DNA of 64,000 nucleotides, from assembly GCF_945957355.1 (NCBI RefSeq), contig NZ_CAMFKM010000007.1, forward strand, positions 205,196-269,195, in the 5' to 3' direction. Below are positions 17,430-26,575 of this stretch, one piece after another. Source of the stretch: an uncultured Reyranella sp. GTDB taxonomy: Bacteria; Pseudomonadota; Alphaproteobacteria; Reyranellales; Reyranellaceae. The notes beneath the pieces are model-generated. The model was not told the origin of the DNA. It searched no databases and saw only the letters and a list, made by a program, of their open reading frames with translations. The first letter of the stretch is position 1, and the number at the start of each line of letters is the position of its first letter. Both the position numbers and the translations under genes were made by a program.

Positions 17430-19223
17430 GTGCCGGTATCCGATCCGATCGCATTGGAGCTCTTCAAGAACGCCATCTTCTCGATCGCCGACGAGATGGC
17501 GCTCACGGTCTTCCGGACGACCTATTCCGGCGTGCTCAAGGACAACATGGACTATTCGACGGGCTTCGCCGACGCCAACGGCAAGCTCGCGGCCCAGGGC
17601 CTCACCCTGCCCGGCCATCTCGGCTCGGTGCCGACCGCCATGGAATCGATCATGCGTCATTTCAAGGACGACATGGCCGAAGGCGACGTCTTCATCATGA
17701 ATGACCCGTTCGACGGTGGCATGCACCTGCCCGACATCTTCGTGATCAAGCCGCTGTTCCACGAGGGCGAGCGACTGGCCTTCGCCTGCACCGTCTGCCA
17801 CCACATCGACGTCGGCGGCAGGGTCGCGGGCTCGAACGCCTCGGACTCGACGGAGATCTACGCCGAGGGCCTGCGCATCGCGCCGATGAAGCTCTACGAC
17901 AAGGGCGTCCTCAACAAGACGATCATGACGTTCATCGAAAAGAACGTCCGCCTGCCCGTCCAGCTGTTCGGCGACCTGCGCGCCCAGCTCGCGGCCTGCC
18001 ATATCGGCGAGAAGCAGTTCGCCGAGCTGGTCTCGCGCCATGGCGCGGAGGAGACGAAGTTCTATCTGAACGAGGTCATCGACTATGCCGAACGCCTGAC
18101 GCGGGCGGCGATCCAGGAACTGCCGGACGGAGAATGGAGTTTCGAGGATTGGATCGACGATGACGGTGTCGACTACGGCAAGCCGATCCGCCTGTTCGTC
18201 ACCATCACCAAGAAGGGCGGCCACATGGTCGTCGACTGGACGGGCACCAACCCGCAGGTGAAAGGCGCGATCAACAATACGCTCTCCTTCACCAAGGCCG
18301 CTTCCTATACCGGCGTGCGGTCGGTGCTGCCGCCGGGTATCCCCAACAACGAAGGCGTCTTTCGTGCCATCGAAGTCATCTGCCCGCCGGGCACGGTGGG
18401 CAACGGCGTGCTGCCGGCAGCCTGTGCGGCGCGCGGCCTGACCGGCTTCCGCATGACCGACTGCATGTTCGGCGCGCTGGCCATGATGCTGCCCGACCGC
18501 GTGAAGGCGGCGGGCGATGGCGGCAACACCGGCATCTCGATCGGCGGCTACGATGCGGCCCGCAAGCCCTTCGTCTATGTCGACTTCACCTGCGGCGCCT
18601 GGGGCGCCCGCCCCTTCGCCGACGGGCTCGACGGCAACTCGCACATGTTCGCCAACATGGCCTCGCATTCGATCGAAGTGACCGAAGCCGAGCAGCCGAT
18701 CAAGTTGCTGGCCTACGAGTTCGTGGCCGACAAGGCCGGCGCCGGCAAGTATCGCGGCGGCGTGCCATTCCGGCGCGACTACAAGTTCCTCGAGGCCGAG
18801 GGCATGCTGCAGGTCCGCTCCGACCGCCGCGACCATCGCCCCTTCGGCCTCTATGGCGGCAGTCCCGGCGGACCGTCGGAGAACTATCTGAACCCGGATG
18901 GCGAGAACCGGCTGCTGCCCTCGAAGCTCACCATGACGGTGAAGGGTGGCGACATCTTCCGCCATGTGCTGGCCGGCGCCGGCGGCTGGGGCGATCCGCT
19001 GGAACGCGATCCCGCCGCGGTGCTGCGCGACGTGCGCAACGAACTGCTGTCGCCCGCGAAAGCGCTTGCCGACTATGGTGTCGCGATCGACACGAAGGGC
19101 TGGACGGTCGACACGGCCGCAACCGAGGCGCGCCGCGCCGAGATCGCCAAGGCGCGCGGCTGGACCGAGACGCCCAAGGTCCAATGGCACGATCCGGCCC
19201 CGCTTGCCCGGGCGGCGGAGTAA
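17430..19223 (+). CDS. hyuB: Hydantoinase B/oxoprolinase family protein
   Basis: A 597-residue subunit of the ATP-dependent N-methylhydantoinase/5-oxoprolinase/acetone carboxylase family, which opens cyclic amides together with HyuA. It starts at GTG with GGGAGG upstream. Landmarks are DPIALELFKNAIFSIADEM, KDNMDYSTGFAD, FIMNDPFDGGMHLPDI and CHHIDVGGRVAGS. Near the C-terminus GGWGDPLERDPA is typical of the B subunit. It lies five bases from hyuA, so the two are co-translated. The substrate class (hydantoin, 5-oxoproline or another lactam) cannot be read from the sequence. Confidence 0.92.
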   Translation: MPVSDPIALELFKNAIFSIADEMALTVFRTTYSGVLKDNMDYSTGFADANGKLAAQGLTLPGHLGSVPTAMESIMRHFKDDMAEGDVFIMNDPFDGGMHLPDIFVIKPLFHEGERLAFACTVCHHIDVGGRVAGSNASDSTEIYAEGLRIAPMKLYDKGVLNKTIMTFIEKNVRLPVQLFGDLRAQLAACHIGEKQFAELVSRHGAEETKFYLNEVIDYAERLTRAAIQELPDGEWSFEDWIDDDGVDYGKPIRLFVTITKKGGHMVVDWTGTNPQVKGAINNTLSFTKAASYTGVRSVLPPGIPNNEGVFRAIEVICPPGTVGNGVLPAACAARGLTGFRMTDCMFGALAMMLPDRVKAAGDGGNTGISIGGYDAARKPFVYVDFTCGAWGARPFADGLDGNSHMFANMASHSIEVTEAEQPIKLLAYEFVADKAGAGKYRGGVPFRRDYKFLEAEGMLQVRSDRRDHRPFGLYGGSPGGPSENYLNPDGENRLLPSKLTMTVKGGDIFRHVLAGAGGWGDPLERDPAAVLRDVRNELLSPAKALADYGVAIDTKGWTVDTAATEARRAEIAKARGWTETPKVQWHDPAPLARAAE

Positions 19224-19228
19224 CCGAC

Positions 19229-21328
19229 ATGACCGTTTCCTATCGCGTCGGTGTCGACATCGGCGGCACCTTCACCGACATCGTGCTGCTGGGATCCGAC
19301 GGCACCATCCACACCAAGAAGATCTCCTCGAGCGTCGGCAACTACGCCCAGGCGATCGTCGACGGTCTAAGCGAGGTCTTCCGCGAGACCGGCCTGGACG
19401 GCGGCGCCATCGAGGAGATCCGCCACGGCACCACGGTCGCGTCCAACGCGATCCTCGAGCACAAGGGCGCCAGGGTCGGGCTGATCACCACCAAGGGCTT
19501 CCGCGACGTGCTGGAGATCCGCACCCTGCGCATGCCCAAGCTCTACGACCTCGGCTGGACCAAGCCCGAGCCGCTGGTCGAGCGCTACCTGCGCCGCGTG
19601 GTCGATGAACGGGTCGACCATACCGGCAAGATCGACCGCGCCCTAGATCCAGCCGACGCCGAACGCGCCGTCGACGCGCTGCTGGCCGAGAAGGTCGAGG
19701 CGATCGCCATCTGCCTGCTGAACTCCTTCGCCAATCCCACGCACGAGTTGATGCTGCGCGACCTCGTCGCCCGGAAGGCCCCGCACCTGCCGCTCAGCGT
19801 TTCCTGCGAGGTGCTGCCCGAGATCAAGGAATACGAGCGGACCTCGACCACCGTCATCAACGCCTATGTGATGCCGATTGTGGCGACCTACCTGCACGCG
19901 TTGCGCCGCGGGCTCGACAATGCCGGCATCCCGGCGCGCCTGCTCTTGATGCAATCCAACGGCGGCCTCACCACCGACACCGCGGCCGCCGAGCGTCCGA
20001 TGAACATCATCGAATCGGGCCCCGCCGGCGGCGTAGTCGGCGCCCAGGCGCTGGCGCGCGCCAAGAGCCTCGAGAAGATCATCACCTTCGACATGGGCGG
20101 CACCACCGCCAAGGCCTCGATGGTCGAGGACGGCGAGGTCGCACGCGCGCAGGAATATGCGGTGGGCGCCGGCATCATGATCGGCTCGCGCCTGCTCACC
20201 GGCGCGGGCTACACGCTGAAGGTGCCGGCGATCGACCTCGCCGAGGTGGGCGCGGGCGGCGGCAGCCATGTCTGGATCGATCCGGGCGGCGCGCTGCAGG
20301 CGGGGCCGGAAAGCGCTGGCGCCTTCCCCGGCCCGGTCTGCTACGACAAGGGCGGCGAGGCACCAACCATCACCGACGCCAACGTGCTGCTGGGCTACAT
20401 CAATCCTGGCCACCTCGTGGGCGGTGCCGTGAAGCTCAACGCCGACAAGGCGCGCGCCGTGTTCGAGGAGAAGATCGCGAGGCCGCTCGGCATGACGGTC
20501 GAACGCGCGGCCTACGGCGCCCACCTGATTGCGGCCTCCAACATGATCCGCGCCATCAAGGCGGTGTCGACCGAGCGCGGCCGCGATCCCCGCGAGTTCT
20601 CGCTGTTCGCCTTCGGCGGCAACGGACCGCTGTTCGCCGCCGGCATGGCGGCCGCGCTGGGCATCGGCCGCGTGATCGTGCCACCCTCGGCCGGGCTCTT
20701 CTCGTCCTTCGGCCTGCTCTACGCCGATGTCGAGCATCACTACGCGCGGACCTTCCGGCGCCTGCTGCGCCAGGCCGATCTCGCCGAGATCGACCGCGCC
20801 TGGACCACGATGGCGCAGCAGGCCGACGGCCAGCTCGCCGCCGAGGGCTTCACCGGCGCAGCTGCCCGGCTGAAGCGCTCCGCGGCGCTGCACTACAAGG
20901 GGCAGAGCTACGAGCTCACGGTGCCGGTGCCGGATGGCCCAATCGACCGCAGGATGGTCGCGCATCTGGAGGAAGCGTTCGGGCAGGAACACGAGCGCAC
21001 CTACGGCCATCGCGCCGGGCCGGACGAGCCGGTCGAGCTGGTCGCCATCCAGCTGGTGGGCGCGGGCCTGCGCGAGGGCAGCGGCGTGCCCCGGAACGTG
21101 AGGCCGAGCCGCGCCGAGGTGAAGAGCCAGGCCTCGCGTCGCGCCTGGTTCGGCGACAAGCATGGCTGGATGGACACGCCGGTCGTGAGCCGCGCCGATC
21201 TCGCCGAGGCGAAGACCGGCCCGCTGATCATCGATGAATACGACACGACCTGCGTGGTCCCGCCCGGCGCCCGCGCCGAACGCGACAGCGCGGGGAACAT
21301 CGTGATTACACTGGCGGCGGCGACCTAG
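19229..21328 (+). CDS. hyuA: Hydantoinase/oxoprolinase family protein, ATP-binding subunit A
   Basis: A 699-residue partner of HyuB. It has the actin/acetate-kinase type phosphate loop GVDIGGTFTDIVLL at the N-terminus and a second nucleotide motif ITFDMGGTTAKASMV near residue 290. EIRHGTTVASNAILEHKGA and the conserved FGGNGPLFA also fit the family. ATP is used to activate the cyclic amide. The 3' end overlaps the convergent dctM by 4 bp. The adjacent TRAP transporter may import its substrate. Confidence 0.93.
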   Translation: MTVSYRVGVDIGGTFTDIVLLGSDGTIHTKKISSSVGNYAQAIVDGLSEVFRETGLDGGAIEEIRHGTTVASNAILEHKGARVGLITTKGFRDVLEIRTLRMPKLYDLGWTKPEPLVERYLRRVVDERVDHTGKIDRALDPADAERAVDALLAEKVEAIAICLLNSFANPTHELMLRDLVARKAPHLPLSVSCEVLPEIKEYERTSTTVINAYVMPIVATYLHALRRGLDNAGIPARLLLMQSNGGLTTDTAAAERPMNIIESGPAGGVVGAQALARAKSLEKIITFDMGGTTAKASMVEDGEVARAQEYAVGAGIMIGSRLLTGAGYTLKVPAIDLAEVGAGGGSHVWIDPGGALQAGPESAGAFPGPVCYDKGGEAPTITDANVLLGYINPGHLVGGAVKLNADKARAVFEEKIARPLGMTVERAAYGAHLIAASNMIRAIKAVSTERGRDPREFSLFAFGGNGPLFAAGMAAALGIGRVIVPPSAGLFSSFGLLYADVEHHYARTFRRLLRQADLAEIDRAWTTMAQQADGQLAAEGFTGAAARLKRSAALHYKGQSYELTVPVPDGPIDRRMVAHLEEAFGQEHERTYGHRAGPDEPVELVAIQLVGAGLREGSGVPRNVRPSRAEVKSQASRRAWFGDKHGWMDTPVVSRADLAEAKTGPLIIDEYDTTCVVPPGARAERDSAGNIVITLAAAT

Positions 21329-22611
21329 GTCGCCGCCATCTGCGGCAGCCACAGCGCAATCTGCGGCCAGATCGACAGGACCAGCAGCATCAGCAGCATG
21401 GTGATGACGAAGGGCGACGTGCCGAGGATCACGTCGTCGATGCGGCCCTTCTTGCGCAGGCCCTGGACGACATAGAGGTTGATGCCGACCGGCGGCGTGA
21501 TCATGGCCAGTTCCATCAGGATGATGATCATGATGCCGAACCAGATCGGATCGTAGCCGGCCTTGATCATGATTGGCGCAATGATCGGCACCGTCGCCAC
21601 CATCATCGACAGCGTCTCCATGAACATGCCGAGGATGAAGTAGAAGATCACCACGACGATCAGCAGCTGGACCTTCGACAGGCCGAGGCTGGTGATGAAG
21701 CGATTGACCTGGCCGGTGAGGCCGATCGAGGTGATGACGAAGTTCAGGAAGTAGGCCGCGAGCAGGATGGCCATGATCATGGCCGTGGTCCGCATCGTCC
21801 CCTCGAAGGCGTTCAGGAGGGTGCGCAGCGTCAGCCGGCGATAGGCCGCCGCGATACCGATGGAGGCGATCACACCCAGCGCCGCCGACTCCGTGGCTGT
21901 CGCCCATCCCGCATAGATCGAGCCGATGACCGACAGAAAGATCACCAGCGGCGGGATCAAGTCGGGCAAGGCCGCGATCCGCTGCTGCCAGCTCGTCGAC
22001 GTCGGCTTGCCGCCCATCGCCGGCCGCACGAGGCAGATTACCAGCACCGTCAGGCTGAACAGGCTCGCGAGCACCAGGCCGGGGATGAAGCCCGCCAGAT
22101 AGAGCTTGGGGATCGAGGTCTCGGTCAGGACGCCATAGACGATCATGTTGATGGAAGGCGGGATCAGGATGCCGAGCGTGCCACCGGCGGCGATCGTGCC
22201 GAGGAACAGCCGCTCGGAATAGCCGCGCTTCTCGACCTCGCCCAGTGCCACGGTCCCGATGGTCGCCGCCGTGGCCACGCTCGATCCAGACGTCGCCGCG
22301 AACATGGCGCAGGCTGCGATGTTGGAATGCATCAGGCCGCCGGGCAGCCACGGCACCCACAGGACCAGCGCGTTGTACATGCGTTCGGCCATCCCCGAGC
22401 GCAGCAGGATCTCGCCCAGCAGCACGAAGAACGGAATGGCCACGAGCAGGAAGTTGTTCGACGTGCCCCAAGCGATCTCGCCCATCGCGAGCGACAGCGG
22501 GAGCTTCGAATAGATGCCCGAGAGCGACAGGCCGAGGATGCCGAGGCCGGCGGCGACAGGAATCGCCACAGCCAGAAGGCCGATGAGAATGAGGAGCGTG
22601 ACGATGAGCAT
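21325..22611 (-). CDS. dctM: TRAP transporter large permease (DctM)
   Basis: A 428-residue inner-membrane protein with about 12 helices, the ion-coupled translocation subunit of a TRAP uptake system. Family blocks seen are NNFLLVAIPFFVLLGEIL, AATSGSSVATAATIG, ERLFLGTIAAGGTLGILIPPSI and ITPPVGINLYVVQGL. One base separates it from dctQ. Together with dctP it should import an organic acid or amide driven by a sodium gradient. Confidence 0.95.
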   Translation of the reverse strand: MLIVTLLILIGLLAVAIPVAAGLGILGLSLSGIYSKLPLSLAMGEIAWGTSNNFLLVAIPFFVLLGEILLRSGMAERMYNALVLWVPWLPGGLMHSNIAACAMFAATSGSSVATAATIGTVALGEVEKRGYSERLFLGTIAAGGTLGILIPPSINMIVYGVLTETSIPKLYLAGFIPGLVLASLFSLTVLVICLVRPAMGGKPTSTSWQQRIAALPDLIPPLVIFLSVIGSIYAGWATATESAALGVIASIGIAAAYRRLTLRTLLNAFEGTMRTTAMIMAILLAAYFLNFVITSIGLTGQVNRFITSLGLSKVQLLIVVVIFYFILGMFMETLSMMVATVPIIAPIMIKAGYDPIWFGIMIIILMELAMITPPVGINLYVVQGLRKKGRIDDVILGTSPFVITMLLMLLVLSIWPQIALWLPQMAAT

Positions 22612-22612
22612 G

Positions 22613-23197
22613 TCAGGTGCTTCCTTCGCGATCCTGCCGGCCCTTGAGGTCGCGAATCTCGTCCTCGACTTCCTCCTCGGCCGACCGCGTGCTGATCAGT
22701 TGCGCCATGCCGCTCAGGTCGCCCGCCGCGGCGAGTCGCAGCGACTGCACGAGGATCACGATCGCGATGCCGATGAAGGCCACCAGACCGGCGATCCAGA
22801 GGAACTGGGGAATGATGGTCGGCGTCTCGAGGGCGGACTGGCTGCGCGATTCCGACGTCCAGGATTGACCGACCACGCCCAGCCCGTGCCAAAGGGTCAG
22901 CGCGAAGAAGGCGGTGAACAGAACCAGGGCCAGGAGATCGAGTGCCAGCCGCAGCTTCTGCGGGAACAGCACGTAGAGCGAGTCGATCCGGATGTGCGCC
23001 CGGTCGAGCAATGCCGCCCCCAGGCCCCAGGTTGTCCCGATCGCCAGCGAATAGCCGGCCAGCTCGTCGGCACCGCCGATCGAGCGCGCGAGGAACTTGC
23101 GCATCAGCACGTCGATGCCGATCAGCACCGCAGCCAGGAGAACCAGCGCACCACCGAACCAAAGGCCCCACTGGGCGAAGCGACGGACTCCGATCAT
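22613..23197 (-). CDS. dctQ: TRAP transporter small permease (DctQ)
   Basis: A 194-residue protein with four hydrophobic helices, typical of the DctQ membrane subunit that pairs with DctM. The N-terminal LIGIDVLMRKFLARSIGGADELAGYSL segment matches the family (R-x-F-x-x-x-x-x-x-A-x-E). It has a charged C-terminal tail of about 35 residues. It lies 15 bp after dctP and before dctM. Confidence 0.9.
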   Translation of the reverse strand: MIGVRRFAQWGLWFGGALVLLAAVLIGIDVLMRKFLARSIGGADELAGYSLAIGTTWGLGAALLDRAHIRIDSLYVLFPQKLRLALDLLALVLFTAFFALTLWHGLGVVGQSWTSESRSQSALETPTIIPQFLWIAGLVAFIGIAIVILVQSLRLAAAGDLSGMAQLISTRSAEEEVEDEIRDLKGRQDREGST

Positions 23198-23212
23198 TTC
23201 AGCTTCCGCCGG

Positions 23213-24259
23213 CTACGGCGTGGCCTGCAGGCCGAGCGTCTTGCCGACGGTCTCGTTCCATTCCTTCGCGCAGGGCGCCCCGCAGCGCTTGGCCCATCCG
23301 GCGAGCACCGCGCCCTCGACCAGCTTCTTGTGGGCCTCCATCTCCTCGGGCTTCACGGGCACGATGGTGGTCTTGGCGAGCTTGCCCATCGTGCAGGGTT
23401 GCTTGCCGGTGTTGCAGTTGTCGGCCTCGGCGGTCGTCGTCTCGATCGTCTTCCACATCTTGTCTTCGTAGGCCTTGAACTGCTCGGTCAGGAAAGCCTG
23501 CGTCTTGGGATCGAGCCGCTTCCAAGTGTCGAGGTTGACGGCCAGCACGTTGATGCTCCAGCCCAGCGACATCGGGTAGATCGACTTGGTGACCTCCGCC
23601 CAGCCGGCGGTGTTGCCCGACAGGCTGCCGGTCACGCCACAATCGACCACGCCGTTGTTGAGGGCCGGAACGACCTCGGCAAACGCCATGCTGACCGCCG
23701 TGCCGCCCACTCCGCTCAGGAAGTCGCGCATCGTGTTGTTGAACACGCGGATCTTCTTGCCCTTGAGCCCCTCGAGGCCGGCCAGCACGTCGCGGCACCA
23801 GAAGACCTGGGGCGTGTTGCCGCCGAAGGCCAGCAGCTTGGCATTCCAGTTCTTCTGCATCTGGCGGTCGATCACGGCGCGATAGGCGTTGCAGGCTTCC
23901 CGCGCCTTGGCCGGCGTGAGCGTGAGGCCGGCGAGATCGCACGCCTCGAAGCGCGGGTCGTCGCCGGCCATCTTGGAGATGTCCATGGCGGCGAAATCCA
24001 TCACGCCGAGCTTCAGCAGCCGCAACATGGTCTTGTCGTCGATGCCCATCTGGTCGAGCGGGGTCACGTCGACGGTGATGGCACCCTTGGACGCCTCGGG
24101 GATCGTCTTGCGCCAGAATGGCAGCTCGTCGTGGATCGAGACGGGCGTCGGACTGTTGAGGCCAATCACCTTGAACTGGTTCTTGGGCAGGTCCTGCGCC
24201 GCGGCCGCGGAGACGAAAGCGGCAGCCACGGCGAGACCGGACAGCAAACGACGGAACAT
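23213..24259 (-). CDS. dctP: TRAP transporter substrate-binding protein (DctP)
   Basis: A 348-residue periplasmic binding protein with signal MFRRLLSGLAVAAAFVSAAAA. The DctP fold is seen in DLAGLTLTPAKAREACNAYR, GLKGKKIRVFNNTMRDFL, the TRAP-typical VVPALNNGVVDCGVTG and KSIYPMSLGWSINVLAVN. C-terminal CNTGKQPC and GAPC supply Cys pairs that could form disulfides. ATG 24259 has AGGGGG upstream. Its proximity to hyuAB suggests a hydantoin or pyroglutamate-like ligand, an inference only. Confidence 0.9.
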   Translation of the reverse strand: MFRRLLSGLAVAAAFVSAAAAQDLPKNQFKVIGLNSPTPVSIHDELPFWRKTIPEASKGAITVDVTPLDQMGIDDKTMLRLLKLGVMDFAAMDISKMAGDDPRFEACDLAGLTLTPAKAREACNAYRAVIDRQMQKNWNAKLLAFGGNTPQVFWCRDVLAGLEGLKGKKIRVFNNTMRDFLSGVGGTAVSMAFAEVVPALNNGVVDCGVTGSLSGNTAGWAEVTKSIYPMSLGWSINVLAVNLDTWKRLDPKTQAFLTEQFKAYEDKMWKTIETTTAEADNCNTGKQPCTMGKLAKTTIVPVKPEEMEAHKKLVEGAVLAGWAKRCGAPCAKEWNETVGKTLGLQATP

Positions 24260-24344
24260 GCGAACCCCCTGGATCGTCCCCGAAATTTCCGAGAACGATG
24301 CAGCAATTTGCATGCCACGCGTTGTTCCCTGCAGACTCGCGCCG

Positions 24345-24635
24345 TCAGCGACCCTTGCCAACCCTGATGACGGTGATGGCGCCGTTGACGCGACCGGCCT
24401 CGAACTCGATCCTGTCCCCGGCCTTCATCCCGTCGAGCATGGCGGGATCGGCGACGCGGAACACCATGGTCATCGCATCCATGTCGAGGCTCTTGATGGG
24501 CCCGTGCTTGAGCGTGACCTTCCCCGCGGACTTGTCGACCTTCATGACTTCGGCCTGCACCATGCCGCTGTCGGCCCCTGCGGGCGCCGAGAACGCGATC
24601 GTGGCCAGCATCGCCGTGACGATCTTCCTGAACAT
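24345..24635 (-). CDS. CusF-like periplasmic copper-binding protein
   Basis: A 96-residue protein with a signal peptide (MFRKIVTAMLATIAFSAPAGA) and one CusF/CopK-type OB-like domain. The copper motif HGPIKSLDMDAMTMVF keeps the His and the M-T-M pair of CusF. The Trp that caps Cu(I) in Escherichia coli CusF is replaced by Met, which may alter affinity. It is the last gene of the leftward copper unit, 23 bp after the cupredoxin. Expected role: periplasmic copper chaperone. Confidence 0.82.
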   Translation of the reverse strand: MFRKIVTAMLATIAFSAPAGADSGMVQAEVMKVDKSAGKVTLKHGPIKSLDMDAMTMVFRVADPAMLDGMKAGDRIEFEAGRVNGAITVIRVGKGR

Positions 24636-24658
24636 GTAAATCTCCGTTCCTGAGGGAC

Positions 24659-25150
24659 TCACTCGACGACGATGGTGCCGGTCATGCCCGCCTGCCGATG
24701 TCCGGGGATGAGGCAGGAGATGTCGAACGTGCCCGCTTTGGTGAACTGCCAGAGGATCTCGCCGGTAGTCCTGGGCTTCAGGCGCTTCGCGTTGGGATTG
24801 TCGTGTTCCATGTCGGGGTTCTTCTCCATCTCCTTCATGTGCTTCAGGTTTTCCTCGACGGTGCCGATGACGAACTCGTGGTCGACCGCGCCGTTGTTGC
24901 GGAGCTGAAAGCGCACCTGCTCGCCCTTCCTGAACCTGAAGTTGTCTGGGAGGAACAACATCTTCCCCTCGTCCTCGCGGAAGACGACCTGGACGACGCG
25001 CGCCGGTTTCTTCGGATCTCCCGGCTTGCCGTACGGCGTCTCACCGCCATGATCATGGCCTTCGCCCGGCGCATGGCCGGGTGCCGCGAGGGCCACGCCG
25101 GCCAGCAGGGCCGCGACGATCGATGCCGTCAGGAACGTTCTGGCTTTCAC
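24659..25150 (-). CDS. Cupredoxin-family periplasmic copper protein
   Basis: A 163-residue protein starting at GTG with a perfect AGGAGG Shine-Dalgarno. A signal peptide (ARTFLTASIVAALLAGVALA) is followed by a His-rich linker (GHAPGEGHDHGGE). The cupredoxin fold shows type-1 copper ligands: His in VDHEFVIG and the Cys-His-Met set in FDISCLIPGHRQAGMTG. It probably carries copper or electrons between the multicopper oxidase and other periplasmic partners. It lies between the multicopper oxidase gene (19 bp) and the CusF-like gene. Confidence 0.88.
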   Translation of the reverse strand: MKARTFLTASIVAALLAGVALAAPGHAPGEGHDHGGETPYGKPGDPKKPARVVQVVFREDEGKMLFLPDNFRFRKGEQVRFQLRNNGAVDHEFVIGTVEENLKHMKEMEKNPDMEHDNPNAKRLKPRTTGEILWQFTKAGTFDISCLIPGHRQAGMTGTIVVE

Positions 25151-25169
25151 GATTGCCTCCTCGGTCGAA

Positions 25170-26561
25170 CTATTTGTGGGAGTCATGGGACGACGGCTTG
25201 ACCACGCGCGCCGGCGCGCCGGCGGGTTTGGCGGTCGGCACGGGTGTGGGCGCACGGGTGGCGGCGGGCGGCGGTCCCGTCCATTCCCAGGCCACCGTTC
25301 CGGGCGGATGCTGGTACCAGCCGGGGTCCTTGTAGTCGTTCGACCCGATGCCCTCGCGCACCTTCACGACCGAGAACATGCCGCCCATCTCCACGGCGCC
25401 GAATTGGGCGAAACCGGTCATCATCGGCAACGTGTTGTCCGGCAGCGGCATCTCCATCTCGCCCATGTCGGCCATACCGGCGCTGCCCATCGGCATGTAG
25501 TCGGGCACCAGGCGCTTCATCCGTCTGGCGAACTGCTTCTTGTCGACGCCGATGAAGTTGCGGAGGTCATGCCCCATCGCATTCATCGTGTGGTGCGACT
25601 TGTGACAGTGGATCGCCCAGTCGCCGGGGTAGATCGCATCGAATTCGAAGGCGCGCATGGCGCCCACCGGGATGTCGATCGTGACTTCGGGCCAGCGCGC
25701 CTCCGGCCGCACCCATCCGCCGTCGGTGCAGGTAACCTCGAAGTCGTAGCCGTGCATATGGATCGGGTGGTTGGTCATGGTGAGATTGCCGACGCGCACG
25801 CGCACCCTGTCTCCCTTCGCCACGACCAGGGGGTCGATGCCGGGGAACACCCGGCTGTTCCAGGTCCACATGTTGAAGTTCAGCATCTCGGCGACCTTCG
25901 GCACGTAGCCGCCGGGCTCGATGTCGTAGGCGCTCAGCAGGAACACGAAGTCGCGGTCGACGCGATGCTGCTTCGGATCGCGGGGATGGACGACGAAGAA
26001 GCCCATCATGCCCATCGCCATCTGCACCATCTCGTCGGCATGCGGGTGGTACATGAAGGTCCCGCTCTTCATGAGCTGGAACTCGTAGACGAAGGTCTTG
26101 CCCGGCTTGATGTGAGGCTGGGTGAGCCCTCCGACGCCGTCCATGCCGCACGGCAGGAGCTGCCCATGCCAGTGGACGGTCGTGTGCTCGGGCAGGCGAT
26201 TGGTCACGAAGATGCGCACCTTGTCGCCCTCGACCGCCTCGATCGTCGGACCGGGGCTCTGGCCGTTGTAGCCCCACAGGCGCGCCGTCATGCCGGGTGC
26301 CATCTCGCGCTCGACCGGCTCGGCGACGAGATGGAACTCCTTCCAGTCGCCGTTCTGCCGCCATGGCAGCGTCCATCCGTTCAGCGTCACGACCGGCTGG
26401 TAGTCGGGTCCGCTGGTCGGATAGAGCGGCGGCTGCATCGTGTTCGTGGTGGAGGTCGGCGCCTCGGGAATCGACTGCGCCTGGAGGCGACCGCTGACGG
26501 CGGCGGCGCCGAGGAGTGCGAGCCCCGATGCTCCGACGAGATCGCGCCTGGAAATGCTCAT
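25170..26561 (-). CDS. Periplasmic multicopper oxidase, probably cuprous oxidase
   Basis: A 463-residue, Tat-exported enzyme (SISRRDLVGASGLALLGAA). Copper motifs are all present: TVHWHG, MYHPHADEM, NHPIHMHG and HCHKSHHTMNAMG, which holds the type-1 His and the trinuclear-centre residues. A Met-rich stretch (MPMGSAGMADMGEMEMP) near the C-terminus resembles the Cu(I)-binding inserts of CueO and CopA oxidases. A proline- and His-ended tail follows. It probably oxidises Cu(I) to less toxic Cu(II) in the periplasm. It lies 14 bp after the TolC-family gene. Confidence 0.9.
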   Translation of the reverse strand: MSISRRDLVGASGLALLGAAAVSGRLQAQSIPEAPTSTTNTMQPPLYPTSGPDYQPVVTLNGWTLPWRQNGDWKEFHLVAEPVEREMAPGMTARLWGYNGQSPGPTIEAVEGDKVRIFVTNRLPEHTTVHWHGQLLPCGMDGVGGLTQPHIKPGKTFVYEFQLMKSGTFMYHPHADEMVQMAMGMMGFFVVHPRDPKQHRVDRDFVFLLSAYDIEPGGYVPKVAEMLNFNMWTWNSRVFPGIDPLVVAKGDRVRVRVGNLTMTNHPIHMHGYDFEVTCTDGGWVRPEARWPEVTIDIPVGAMRAFEFDAIYPGDWAIHCHKSHHTMNAMGHDLRNFIGVDKKQFARRMKRLVPDYMPMGSAGMADMGEMEMPLPDNTLPMMTGFAQFGAVEMGGMFSVVKVREGIGSNDYKDPGWYQHPPGTVAWEWTGPPPAATRAPTPVPTAKPAGAPARVVKPSSHDSHK

Positions 26562-26575
26562 GTCGTTCTCCTTTC

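Noticed and set aside
19643..22471. Minus-strand frame of 942 codons across hyuA and dctM
   Set aside because: It is antisense to hyuA and in a different frame from dctM, whose own translation is clear.
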